The position numbers were made by a program, and so were the translations under genes. Below are positions 32,001 through 39,447 of a stretch of DNA of 64,000 nt, piece after piece (position 1 is the first letter of the stretch; the number at the start of each line of letters is the position of its first letter). The stretch lies in assembly GCF_019186805.1 (NCBI RefSeq), contig NZ_CP066783.1, positions 310,001 through 374,000 on the forward strand. The letters are read 5' to 3'. Under the pieces are notes generated by a model, which searched no databases, was not told where the DNA came from, and worked only from the letters and a program-made list of their open reading frames with translations. The DNA is from Comamonas fluminis (GTDB taxonomy: Bacteria; Pseudomonadota; Gammaproteobacteria; Burkholderiales; Burkholderiaceae_C).

Positions 32001-32818
32001 TGGATGCTGTGGCCGCATTGCCCATGGCTGCTGGTGCACGCAGCACGGCGGCCGTATGGCATCGCTTTATGCGCGGGCCGGTGGTGGGCAACTTCTTGCA
32101 CGATCAGATGGAATGGCTGGCGGGCGAAGGCTTTGCGCTGGCGGCGCAGGACGACCCGGATGGTAGCGAGCCCATGGCTGCCCGCCTGCTGCGCCGCTGC
32201 GAGCGTGCAGGACGCAAAGACCAGGCGGCAGACGTGCTGCAGTGGCTGCGTGCCGTGGTGCACCTGCCGCTGCCACCCATCAAGGTATCGCTTGCACAGC
32301 TGGGCGAGCAAGATGCGCTGCTGGCCGAGATGGAGTTCTGGCTGCCCGCGCAGCGCCTGTCGGCCACGCGCATTGATGCGCTGTGCCGCAAGCACATCCT
32401 GCCCGGGCTGGCTCGTCCCACGCTACCCGAGCGCGAGCTGCACGGCATGTTGATGGGCTTTGCCGACCTAGTCTTCAGCCACGAAGGCCGCTACTGGGTG
32501 CTGGATTACAAGACCAACCACCTGGGGGTAGAAGCCGCAGCCTATACGCCCGACGCACTGGCCCGTGCCATGCTGGAGCACCGCTACGACGTGCAGGCTG
32601 CGCTTTATCTGCTGGCGCTGCACCGTTTGCTGAAAAGCCGTCTGGGCGACGCTTATGACCCGGCAGAGCAACTGGGCGGTGCGCTTTACTTTTTTATGCG
32701 CGGCATTGATGGCGAGGCGGCAGGCATGCATGTGCAGCCCGCGCCGCTGGCTTTGCTGCAGGCGCTGGATGCGCTGCTCAGCGACAGTGCCGAAACAAGC
32801 GAGGAGGTGCAGCCATGA
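29036..32818 (+). CDS. recB: Exodeoxyribonuclease V subunit beta (RecB)
   Basis: The 3'-5' helicase and only nuclease of RecBCD; 1260 aa. The UvrD-type Walker A motif IEASAGTGKTWTIA is near residues 22-35. Further helicase motifs are VMTFTRAATREL, VALIDEFQDTSPLQY (Walker B) and GDPKQSIYGFRGADI, and motif VI lies at LLYVALTRPRHALW. The C-terminal RecB nuclease domain has HDQMEW, a catalytic Asp and Lys in VLDYKTN (about residues 1155-1161) and the following QAALYLLAL. All motifs look intact, so the enzyme should be active. It overlaps both neighbours by four bases, which points to coupled translation of the three subunits. Confidence 0.97.
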   Translation: MSTPAETKGSQPLQPLNFPLWGSRLIEASAGTGKTWTIAALYLRLVLGHGAGHGFIKPLMPPDILVMTFTRAATRELSDRIRARLIEAVQCFRGEAEPELHDQFLRDLRDAYAPGAERDTAAWRLDMAAQCMDDAAIHTIDAWCQRMLREHAFDSGNLFDETLEADESQRQTEAAQDYWRQQCYPLSGEVLEEVLKVWSSVHALVKDMQSLLREAVPQSDGDLALGELVSKALQQQKDQLQKLSAGWVEKAQKLEDWLDGQLANNKSAWNGTKLRPAFYKGWLQTLRQWAAAPDLDLEAALKTGAKRLIPAGLDEARKGDAPVDLPVESQELAELLMQLAAMPSFASQLRLHAAAHVQQRLLWIKRQAGTFGFADMLQRLDVALAGDNGAALRASILAQYPVALIDEFQDTSPLQYRLFDQIYRTADNGAESALLLIGDPKQSIYGFRGADIYSYLQAREATAGRHYVLDTNFRSTYALVDAVNQWFVQAEERAGEGAFMFRAGHSNPLPFEAVKANGRSEVLVQAGQAVPALTIAWDEGADEPRAPLSNDDIRRRGAEFCASQIVQWLMDESAGFAKQGQPLQRIRPADIAVLVRTGKEASAVRRALAKRSVASVYLSDQDSVFASSEAQDLLLWLRAVAAPLDGLAVRAGLATPLMGLSFDELAWLASDDEAFDARSEQLKELHSVWLRLGVLAMLRQTLYRFDLPARWLADIGGERRLTNYLHLAELLQAAGAQLEGEQALIRWLATQIESPGATGDAQIVRLESDADLVKVVTVHKSKGLEYPVVCLPFGGSFRPLDSKAAYLSLPVQGDDGPARELVLDYSTAQLLQADKERLREDLRLLYVALTRPRHALWMGLAPMKRGSSKNCVNEQGAAGYLLAGDASQSIANWRASIGGLCERSAHIQVLDLPPELPLVQRYVPAQELPALQDAPLYTAEFDRRWGIGSFSSLTRAMAAPSLPVLAVAAISPAEDERQMQVDETPALDLDAVAALPMAAGARSTAAVWHRFMRGPVVGNFLHDQMEWLAGEGFALAAQDDPDGSEPMAARLLRRCERAGRKDQAADVLQWLRAVVHLPLPPIKVSLAQLGEQDALLAEMEFWLPAQRLSATRIDALCRKHILPGLARPTLPERELHGMLMGFADLVFSHEGRYWVLDYKTNHLGVEAAAYTPDALARAMLEHRYDVQAALYLLALHRLLKSRLGDAYDPAEQLGGALYFFMRGIDGEAAGMHVQPAPLALLQALDALLSDSAETSEEVQP

Positions 32819-34899
32819 AGGCCCGCCGCAAAGCCGATCTGCAAACACTGGACCTGTTTGCTGCCCCGGATACTGAGATGCAAGGTGGCGCCGCGCTGGT
32901 TTTGAGCACCCAGGATGTTCTGACTGCGCTGGAGCGCTTGGCCGACGCTGGTTTGCTGCGTCGGCTGGACAGCGCACTGGCCGCTTTTATCGCGCAGCAG
33001 GATGATGAAGCCGAGCCTGCCTTGTTGGTAGCCACCGCCGTGCTGGCCCAGATGGAAGGGCGCGGCCACAGCTGCCTGCCGCTGGCGGCCTTGCCTGCCA
33101 GTCCCAATGAAATTCTGGCCTGGCCTAAGGAAGCCATGCCAGTGCAGCTATCACTGTGGGAGCAGTTGCCCGTCACACTGGACGCTTGGTTGCAGGCCCT
33201 GCGCCGCAGCCCTGTGGTGCGCGTGGTTGGCGGTGACATTGGGTTGGCGCCTGATCTGGGGCAGCCGCTGGTGCTGCTCGATGGCGCGGCGCCCTTGCTC
33301 TATCTGCGCCGCTACTGGGACTATGAACGCAGCGTGGCCGCGCAGATGGCGCAGCGCACCACTATCGACGCTGTGCCGCTGGATGAGGCGCTGGTCAAGC
33401 GCTGGCTGGATCGCTTGTTCAGCACATCAGCCACTCAGCCCGACTGGCAAAAGCTGGCCTGCGCACTGGCGCTGCGTGGGCGGCTGTCTGTCATCACCGG
33501 CGGGCCGGGTACGGGCAAAACCTATACCGCCGCCCGCCTGCTGGCCTTGCTGTTTGCCACGGCACCCGATGCCTCCCAGCTGCGCGTGGCCCTGGCCGCG
33601 CCTACGGGTAAGGCGGCAGCGCGGCTCAAACAGTCCATTGATTTTTCGCTGCTCGAACTGACTGAGGCCGTGCAGCCAGAGCTGGATCTGGCATCGCTGG
33701 TGCAGCGCATGGGCGGGGCACGTACTTTGCATTCGCTGCTGGGTGCCAGGCCCGATACGCGGCGCTTCGCTCACCACGCGGGCAATCTGCTGGATGTGGA
33801 CGTGCTCATCGTCGATGAAGCCTCCATGATCCACCTGGAGATGATGAGCGCCCTGCTGCAGGCTCTGCCGCCCACGGCACGTTTGATTTTGCTGGGCGAC
33901 AAGGACCAACTGGCCTCGGTTGAAGCTGGTGCCGTGCTGGGCGATCTCTGCCGCGATGCGCAGCAGGGCAACTATGCCGCCGACACCCTGGCCTATGCCC
34001 AGCGCGTGGCCGGCCAGCAATTGCCCGCGCAGTTCATGGCCAAAGGACCGGTGTTGCCGCTGGCCCAGCACACCGTCATGCTGCGCGAAAGCCGCCGCTT
34101 TGGTGGCCCTATCGGCCAGCTGGCACTGGCGGTGAATGCGGGCGATGCGCCGGGTGCCATGGACTTGCTGCGGGTGCAAACGCAAAGTGGCATGAACGCC
34201 GAACTCTGGGCGCGTGAAGGCGGTGATGTAGATGCCCTGGTGCGCAGTGCCGTGCAAGGCCGTGGCAGCGCTGCCAGTTATGCGGCTTATGCCCAGGTGC
34301 TGGCGCAGGGCGTCAACACGCGTTTTGAGAGCAATGAAGCGCACCGGGAGTGGGCGGCTGAAGTGCTCAAGGCTTTTGACCGCTACCGCCTGCTGTGTGC
34401 CGTGCGTGAAGGTGCATGGGGCGTCAGCGGCCTGAACCGCGCCGTCGAAGCCGCACTGCACGCGCGTGGCGCGATTCGCAAAGATGGTGAATGGTATGCA
34501 GGCCGCCCCGTCATGGTCACGCGCAACGATGCGCAGCTGGGCGTGTTCAATGGCGACATCGGCATGGCTCTGCCCAGCTTTGCCGACCCCAGGCGATTGC
34601 GCACCTACTTCATGCAAGGCGAAAAACTGCACGCCGTCAGCACCGCACGTCTGGCCCATGTGGAAACTGCATTTGCCATGACGGTGCACAAAAGCCAGGG
34701 TTCGGAGTTTGAACACACCGCCCTGGTGCTGGCAGCCCAGGGCGGCAGCGTGCTCAGCCGGGAGCTGGTCTACACCGGCATCACGCGAGCGCGGATGGCG
34801 TTTTCGCTGTGGTCTGAGGTGCCGGGCTTGCTGGTGTCGGCGATGGGGAGTCCTACGCAGCGCAGCAGTGGGTTGCTGCGGTTTTTTGAGGCGGAGTAG
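32815..34899 (+). CDS. recD: Exodeoxyribonuclease V subunit alpha (RecD)
   Basis: The 5'-3' helicase of RecBCD; 694 aa, longer than the 608 aa of Escherichia coli. The N-terminal interaction domain contains LYLRRYWDYERSVA. The SF1B Walker A motif VITGGPGTGKTYT is near residues 226-238, followed by ALAAPTGKAAARLKQSI. Walker B is DVLIVDEASMIHLEMM, then LILLGDKDQLASVEAG. The C-terminal motifs are MTVHKSQGSEF and ELVYTGITRAR. It overlaps recB by four bases. No terminator is evident after the stop; the next gene starts 40 bases downstream and differs in base composition. Confidence 0.97.
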   Translation: MKARRKADLQTLDLFAAPDTEMQGGAALVLSTQDVLTALERLADAGLLRRLDSALAAFIAQQDDEAEPALLVATAVLAQMEGRGHSCLPLAALPASPNEILAWPKEAMPVQLSLWEQLPVTLDAWLQALRRSPVVRVVGGDIGLAPDLGQPLVLLDGAAPLLYLRRYWDYERSVAAQMAQRTTIDAVPLDEALVKRWLDRLFSTSATQPDWQKLACALALRGRLSVITGGPGTGKTYTAARLLALLFATAPDASQLRVALAAPTGKAAARLKQSIDFSLLELTEAVQPELDLASLVQRMGGARTLHSLLGARPDTRRFAHHAGNLLDVDVLIVDEASMIHLEMMSALLQALPPTARLILLGDKDQLASVEAGAVLGDLCRDAQQGNYAADTLAYAQRVAGQQLPAQFMAKGPVLPLAQHTVMLRESRRFGGPIGQLALAVNAGDAPGAMDLLRVQTQSGMNAELWAREGGDVDALVRSAVQGRGSAASYAAYAQVLAQGVNTRFESNEAHREWAAEVLKAFDRYRLLCAVREGAWGVSGLNRAVEAALHARGAIRKDGEWYAGRPVMVTRNDAQLGVFNGDIGMALPSFADPRRLRTYFMQGEKLHAVSTARLAHVETAFAMTVHKSQGSEFEHTALVLAAQGGSVLSRELVYTGITRARMAFSLWSEVPGLLVSAMGSPTQRSSGLLRFFEAE

Positions 34900-34939
34900 C
34901 TCTCGGTTGTTTGGGCCCCAAGAAAAGATAGAAATAAAA

Positions 34940-36103
34940 ATGACGATTGATAAACGGTTTGTGCTTCACACCGAAACGGGGCAAGTTCTCTATCCCTATC
35001 AGAAGCACCAGAAAAGTACGGGGCGCTTCGGGTTCGCATTGACCCATGCGGGAAATCAGGATCGTCGGGGAGGCGGCGATTACACCCAGGATATTGAGGA
35101 AGTTATTCGACGCGTAGTGCTGGAGGGGTGGGGCGTGCGTGCACGAGCGGAGGTGGGCGAAAAGCGCGATGGCTCATTCAAGCTGGGTGCAAGAGCCATC
35201 GTTGGGTATGACGTTGCTCCTGAGTTTCGTCATTTGGTTGCATCTGCAGCCATGCAGCCACGTGATTTGACTCCGGCTTATGAAGAGCGCAGAGCAGAAC
35301 AGGCATGGGATCAGGTTGAGCATTTGACGACTGAGGATTTTCAGGAGGCTCTTGTCGAACTGGATGAGGAAATTGACCACAGCTTATATGCGCTGCTTCT
35401 TGGACTGGCGACAGCACCTGAGCAAACCCTGTCCATGCAAAAGATCGCAGAGTTCGGGGGCTACGGCGATTACCGAGCAGCTAATTTGCACTTGGGACGC
35501 CTGGGGCGTTTGTTTGCGAATTACTTCGCTATCGAAGGGCTGGGCAATCAGACGCAGGTGCTGGCTCATGGTGGCGTAGGTACTGACGTGCACGGACATT
35601 GGCAGTGGACATTGAGAAAGCCGTTGTATGAGGCCTTGAAGAAAGGAAACTTTCTGGATTCTGTCGCAGATCTTGCAGTTACTGAGGCCGATGAAATCGA
35701 TGCACAGTTGCCGGCAACGCAGCGTCGAGCGCTGATAAATGCTCGCGTAGGGCAGGGTGGTTATCGGCAGCGAATGCTGCGCATTTGGGGCAAGCGTTGT
35801 GCAATCACTGGCTGCGATATCGAGTGCGTGCTCGTTGCCTCACACGCCAAGCCATGGCGGGACAGCAGCAATGCTGAGCGTTTAGACCCGTATAACGGTT
35901 TGCTGTTGGCAGCCTCCATTGATCGGCTTTTTGACCAGGGACTCATTGCTTTTGATGAGAGGGGATTGGTGCTTTTCTCTGCTGCATTGGGTACTTCAAA
36001 TTTGGCGTCAATAGGATTGGATTCAACGGCGCAGCTGAGGCAGGTTCATGCGCGTCACAAGCCATATTTGCAGGCCCATCGAGTTCGTCACGGATTTGAG
36101 TGA
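34940..36103 (+). CDS. HNH endonuclease domain protein (putative restriction or defence nuclease)
   Basis: A 387 aa protein beginning MTIDKRFVLHTETG at ATG 34940; the longer open frame overlaps recD and is not used because the coding style changes here. The C-terminal quarter is an HNH_2-type nuclease: RCAITGCD (about residues 289-296), ASHAKPW with the first catalytic His, then DPYNGLLLAASIDRLFDQG, where the Asn is kept but the last His of the usual motif is Asp. The N-terminal 130 residues and the middle (SMQKIAEFGGYGDYRAANLH) are not recognised by me. The sequence around and within the gene is richer in A and T and less biased in codon use than recBCD, which suggests acquisition. Position beside recBCD and beside repeats fits a defence cargo gene; substrate unknown. 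Confidence 0.8.
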   Translation: MTIDKRFVLHTETGQVLYPYQKHQKSTGRFGFALTHAGNQDRRGGGDYTQDIEEVIRRVVLEGWGVRARAEVGEKRDGSFKLGARAIVGYDVAPEFRHLVASAAMQPRDLTPAYEERRAEQAWDQVEHLTTEDFQEALVELDEEIDHSLYALLLGLATAPEQTLSMQKIAEFGGYGDYRAANLHLGRLGRLFANYFAIEGLGNQTQVLAHGGVGTDVHGHWQWTLRKPLYEALKKGNFLDSVADLAVTEADEIDAQLPATQRRALINARVGQGGYRQRMLRIWGKRCAITGCDIECVLVASHAKPWRDSSNAERLDPYNGLLLAASIDRLFDQGLIAFDERGLVLFSAALGTSNLASIGLDSTAQLRQVHARHKPYLQAHRVRHGFE

Positions 36104-36145
36104 ATGAGCTTTGCAAGATAGTCATGCTTGTCGTCTCATTTTGAG

Positions 36146-36830
36146 TGCGGGGGCCGGGATTTCGCCCCGGCGGGCGACCTACTTTCTTGCTGGTGCAAGA
36201 AAGTAGGCAAAGAACACCGGCCCCGATGCCCACGTCCCTACGGCTTCGCCTGCGGGCAACCTGCGCCGTCAAGCTCTTGGGGCTGTGCGGCAAAACTCAC
36301 TGCGCGCCTTTGGCGCTTCGTTCAAACAGTTGCCGCAAATTTGATGACGAGGCAGTTGCACTCTGCGGTGCAACTGCCAGCCCCAAGAACTTACCGTCGC
36401 AGGCGTGGTCACAAGGGGCAATACCGGGATAGCTTCTTCGTGTTTTGATAGCTGCTACCGTAATCTGGATAAGCGCTAGAAGCCAATTTCGTCATATATC
36501 TTGCAGGCCGCCCGTACCCGCTCCCACCCGTGTGGATGCGCCTGCGGCTCGCGGTTCAGGCTGCGGGCAACGCTGCCGCAGGACAGCGTTGTTTCGTGAA
36601 CTGACTTGCGGCAACTGTTTGAACGGAGCGCCTCGGCGCGCAGTGAGTTTTGCCGCACTGCAGACTGAATGGCGTGACGCAGGTTTGCCCGTAGCGAAGT
36701 GAAACGCAGCGTAGGGACGCAGAAAGTCGGGTCGCCTTTTCTTTGGGTACTTGTCTTTTGGCGAAGCAAAAGAAAGTACCTCGGCTGGCGGGCCGAGACC
36801 CGCCCTCTGGCCAGAGATGGCAAAGCAGCC
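36146..36830. repeat. Large imperfect inverted repeat filling the gene-free stretch
   Basis: The stretch 36104-36840 has no convincing gene. It holds two long arms in opposite orientation. Exact matches between one arm and the reverse complement of the other include 23 bases (36286-36308 with 36635-36657) and 20 bases (36319-36338 with 36606-36625), in the same order. Each outer end has a hairpin: a perfect 13-base stem at 36178-36207 with loop TGGT, and an interrupted stem at 36746-36780 (GGTACTT/AAGTACC and CTTTTG/CAAAAG). Between the arms lies a copy of the short repeat. Confidence 0.75.
36443..36489. repeat. Short AT-flanked palindromic repeat
   Basis: TTTTGATAGCTGCTACCG and AAGCGCTAGAAGCCAATTT flank a short centre. 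It follows the family pattern (GATAGC, GCTAGCGC-like arm, centre, GCGCTAG-like arm) and lies between the arms of the large inverted repeat. Confidence 0.5.
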
Positions 36831-36840
36831 CTCGCGAAGA

Positions 36841-37071
36841 TCAGTGCTTGATCTTCACCATCTGAATCGCATCAAACGGACACCGCACCGCACACAAAGC
36901 ACATCCCGTACACCCCGGCGCATCATGCAAGGTAGATCGCTTGGGTCCAAACCCCGTGGCACTTTGCACCTGCAGCGACAACACATGCGGCGGGCACACG
37001 CCTATGCACCAGCCGCAGCCGGTGCAGCGATCTGGATCGATCTCAGGTAGTGCTTTGCGCGGGCCGTCCAT
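36841..37071 (-). CDS. Small 2x[4Fe-4S] ferredoxin-like protein
   Basis: A small electron-carrier-like protein of 76 aa from ATG 37071, with an alternative start ten codons upstream. It has two full cluster-binding motifs, CTGCGWCIGVCPP and CTGCALCAVRCPF, each with the CxxCxxCxxxCP pattern of bacterial 4Fe-4S ferredoxins. The C-terminus is MVKIKH. It lies five bases after the VOC-protein stop on the same strand, so the two are likely cotranscribed. No redox partner is encoded nearby, so its role is open. Confidence 0.88.
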   Translation of the reverse strand: MDGPRKALPEIDPDRCTGCGWCIGVCPPHVLSLQVQSATGFGPKRSTLHDAPGCTGCALCAVRCPFDAIQMVKIKH

Positions 37072-37076
37072 GGGTG

Positions 37077-37490
37077 TCAGTGCTCGTACACCGCTTCCCA
37101 ATTAGCAAACCCTTTGACCTCAATCGGGTTGCCACTCGGGTCGTAGAAGAACATGGTCCATTGCTCGCCGCTCTCGCCTTCAAAGCGCACTTGCGGCTCC
37201 AGCACGAATGGGGTGTTGGCGGCTTTCAGGCGTTCGGCCAGGGCCATCCAGTCGGGCTTGAGCAGGATCACGCCCAGGTGGGGCATGGGCACCATGTGGT
37301 TGCCGACTTTGCCGGTGTTGGCTACGGCAAAGGGCTGGCCCAGGTGCAGAGAGATCTGGTGGCCGAAGAAGTCGAAATCGACCCAGGTGTCGGTGCTGCG
37401 GCCTTCGCGGCAGCCGAGGATGCCGCCGTAGAAACGGCGGGCTTCGTCAAGGTCGGTGACGTGATAGGCGAGGTGAAACAGGCTTTGCAT
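37077..37490 (-). CDS. VOC family (glyoxalase/bleomycin resistance-like) protein
   Basis: A single-domain vicinal-oxygen-chelate fold protein of 137 aa. It starts MQSLFHLAYHVTDLDEARRF, with His10 as a likely metal ligand, then has FFGHQISLHLG and GVILLKPDWMALAERL in the second half and ends the fold with TMFFYDPSGNPIEVKGF, whose Glu is the usual last metal ligand. The His/His/Glu pattern suggests a metal-dependent lyase or dioxygenase-like enzyme, but the family is too broad to name a substrate. Probably cotranscribed with the ferredoxin gene; the GST-like gene lies 39 bases upstream on the same strand. Confidence 0.88.
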   Translation of the reverse strand: MQSLFHLAYHVTDLDEARRFYGGILGCREGRSTDTWVDFDFFGHQISLHLGQPFAVANTGKVGNHMVPMPHLGVILLKPDWMALAERLKAANTPFVLEPQVRFEGESGEQWTMFFYDPSGNPIEVKGFANWEAVYEH

Positions 37491-37529
37491 AGTGCCCGCA
37501 AGCGTAGCACCGCCGCGGGCGGTGCAAGA

Positions 37530-38189
37530 TCAGCGGGCGGCCTTGGCTTTCATGTGTTCCATCAGCTCGATGGTGTTGGTCTTGCGGTCGGTGTTGACCT
37601 TCTGCACCGAGGGGCGCTCGCTCATGCGGGCCAGGTAGTCGCGCACAGGCAGGTCGGCCAGCAGGTCGGTGCCGCCCATGATTTTGCTGGCGCTGCTGAC
37701 AAGTGGCAGGTGAACGATGGCGCTGCAGTCGGCCATGCTGAACTGATCGCCTCCGATGAAGGGCGTGTCAAAGCGGGCAATTTTCGCAAAGGCGGCAATG
37801 TTCTTTTTCAGCTGTTCCAGCGTTTTGTCGCGGGTGGCGTCGCTGACTTTACCGCCGAAGAACGCCTGCGGGTAGAGGTTGCGAGCCACAAGTTCCAGGT
37901 GCAGGTTCAGGTAAACGCACAGCTCGCGCACCTTGGCGGCGGCAAAGGGGTCGCTGGGCAGCAGCGGGGTGGTGGGCGACAGCGTGTCCACATACTCGAT
38001 GATGGCGTCGGATTCGCTGATGGCGCCGTGCCTGGTGCGCAGATAGGGCACTTTGCCCAGCGGCGATTCATCGGGGTTGGTTTCGCCCAGCCAGGCCAGT
38101 TCTTCCTCGAAGGGAATTTGCTTTTCCATCAGGGCCAGCTTGACCTTGTTGTAGTAGTTACTGGCCGAGAATCCGCACAGAGTCAGCAT
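37530..38189 (-). CDS. Glutathione S-transferase family protein
   Basis: A cytosolic GST-like protein of 219 aa. The thioredoxin-fold N-terminus reads MLTLCGFSASNYYNKVKLAL, with Ser8 and Ser10 as candidate catalytic residues, followed by the cis-proline motif GKVPYLRTR and the glutathione-binding ISESDAIIEYVD. The helical C-terminal domain contains FIGGDQFSMADCSAIVHLP. The ribosome site is AAGGAGAC, seven bases before the ATG at 38189 on the minus strand. It heads a likely three-gene minus-strand unit with the VOC and ferredoxin genes. Substrate unknown. Confidence 0.92.
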   Translation of the reverse strand: MLTLCGFSASNYYNKVKLALMEKQIPFEEELAWLGETNPDESPLGKVPYLRTRHGAISESDAIIEYVDTLSPTTPLLPSDPFAAAKVRELCVYLNLHLELVARNLYPQAFFGGKVSDATRDKTLEQLKKNIAAFAKIARFDTPFIGGDQFSMADCSAIVHLPLVSSASKIMGGTDLLADLPVRDYLARMSERPSVQKVNTDRKTNTIELMEHMKAKAAR

Positions 38190-38295
38190 GCATGTCTCCT
38201 TGGTGATTGATGCCGGTTGGCCCGTCTATCGTAGACGCAAGCGCGCCATGCCCTGCGTCGCCAACCGGATAGCGGTGTGGCTTCTACAATGGACC

Positions 38296-38670
38296 ATGCT
38301 TTGGCGCGCGCCCCCACATCGCTCCACACCGGCACGCTGGCTGCTGGTGGCATGGCTGTGCGTGCTGCTGACCAGCGTGGTTGCACCGTTTGCCAAGGCC
38401 CAGCCGCCTGCAGGCTGGGAGCCGGTTTGCAGCGCCACCAGGTCTGCCCTGTGGGTGCCCAGCCCGGCTGCGGTTGATGAAGCTGCTCCGCAGGGCCACG
38501 GCCTGGACTGCGCCCTGTGCCTGCCCATGCTGGCGCCGCCACCGGCGCAACTGGTGGATGGAGGGCAGGGCGCGCCGATGCCGGTTCTGGCCCAGCGCGG
38601 GCAGGGCGTGCAGCATGTCTTTGCCTCTACCTTGCCGCCTGCGCGTGCACCGCCATTTCAGCTACTTTAA
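38296..38670 (+). CDS. DUF2946 family protein, probably copper-related
   Basis: A 124 aa protein of the DUF2946 family. From ATG 38296 it has an N-terminal membrane or signal segment (WLLVAWLCVLLTSVVAPFAKA), then a proline-rich body with the family's paired cysteines (GLDCALCLPM). An upstream start at 38248 is possible. DUF2946 genes often stand next to copper-handling genes, and here a PCu(A)C copper chaperone follows 93 bases downstream. The role in copper handling is inference from this pairing. The gap to the next gene holds a short palindromic repeat. Confidence 0.75.
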   Translation: MLWRAPPHRSTPARWLLVAWLCVLLTSVVAPFAKAQPPAGWEPVCSATRSALWVPSPAAVDEAAPQGHGLDCALCLPMLAPPPAQLVDGGQGAPMPVLAQRGQGVQHVFASTLPPARAPPFQLL

Positions 38671-38709
38671 AAATCATAGCTGCAAGCGCTTTTGTATCAA
38701 AGGCTTGCG
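38670..38709 (-). repeat. Short palindromic repeat
   Basis: On the minus strand: CGCAAGCC, 12 bases, GCGCTTGC, one base, GCTATGA, one base, TTT. It has the same layout and spacing as the copy inside rsmB. It begins at the last base of the DUF2946 stop codon. Confidence 0.6.
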
Positions 38710-38763
38710 ATGAATTTGACTGCTGATGGCAGTCTGCAAAGTTGTTGAGAATGGAGAAATTTC

Positions 38764-39279
38764 ATGAATATGCGTCGTACCGCCGTGATGGCTCTGGGTT
38801 CCCTGTTGATTTCTGGCATGGCCTGGGCCCATGCGGATGCCGCCCATGTGAAGGTGGACAACGCCTGGGCCCGCGCCAGCGTGCCGGGTCAGCAGGCATC
38901 GGGGGCGTTCATGCGCCTGACAGCCGAAGAGCCGCTCAAGCTCGTTGCCGTGGAAACCACCGCCGCTGGCGTGGCCGAGGTGCACGAGATGAAGATGGAA
39001 GGCGATGTGATGCGCATGCGTGCCATTGAGTCGCTGGATTTGCCCAAGGGCGTGGCGGTGGAACTCAAGCCCGGTGGCTATCACCTGATGCTGCAACAGC
39101 TTAAAGGCCCGCTGGTCAAAGACACGCAAGTGCCCATCACCCTGGTCTTCAAGGATGCCAAGGGCGAACAGTCTCGCCTGAGCCTGCAGGTGCCGGTGCG
39201 CATGAGCGCGCCGGGCGCTGCTGCGGGCAATGCGCATGAAGGCCATGGCGCCATGAACCACGGCGCTCACATGCACTGA
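38764..39279 (+). CDS. Periplasmic PCu(A)C copper chaperone
   Basis: A periplasmic Cu(I)-binding chaperone of the PCu(A)C family, known to deliver copper for cytochrome oxidase assembly; 171 aa. A signal peptide (MNMRRTAVMALGSLLISGMA, cleavage after AWA) is followed by the core domain. The copper ligands fit the family pattern: EVHEMKMEGDVMRMR and, about 20 residues later, YHLML. The C-terminus is an added His/Met-rich tail (NAHEGHGAMNHGAHMH) that could bind extra copper. The ribosome site is GGAG, about nine bases upstream. With DUF2946 upstream this forms a small copper module. Confidence 0.93.
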   Translation: MNMRRTAVMALGSLLISGMAWAHADAAHVKVDNAWARASVPGQQASGAFMRLTAEEPLKLVAVETTAAGVAEVHEMKMEGDVMRMRAIESLDLPKGVAVELKPGGYHLMLQQLKGPLVKDTQVPITLVFKDAKGEQSRLSLQVPVRMSAPGAAAGNAHEGHGAMNHGAHMH

Positions 39280-39447
39280 TGGGCGCCTGAGTCTGCTCAT
39301 CGCCCCGTAAATGCACAGCTAGCGCACACCCACAATGCGCAGGCTGCTCCTTTGTTTGCAGCAAATGCAGCAAGTGAAGTAAGCTCGGTTCCGTGCCTGT
39401 TGAAACAGGCGCGGAATCTGGTTCCCATCCCTGCAGCGGAGAGCACT

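Noticed and set aside
34709-34939. N-terminal extension of the HNH gene overlapping recD
   Set aside because: The segment is the alternate frame of recD and carries no domain; composition changes at 34900.
36146-36830. Possible CRISPR or insertion sequence in the gene-free stretch
   Set aside because: There are only two inverted arms, no regular direct repeats with spacers, and no transposase gene.
36128-37050. Several short open frames in 36128-37050 on both strands
   Set aside because: They lie in repeat arms or opposite the ferredoxin gene, have no ribosome sites and no protein-like sequence.
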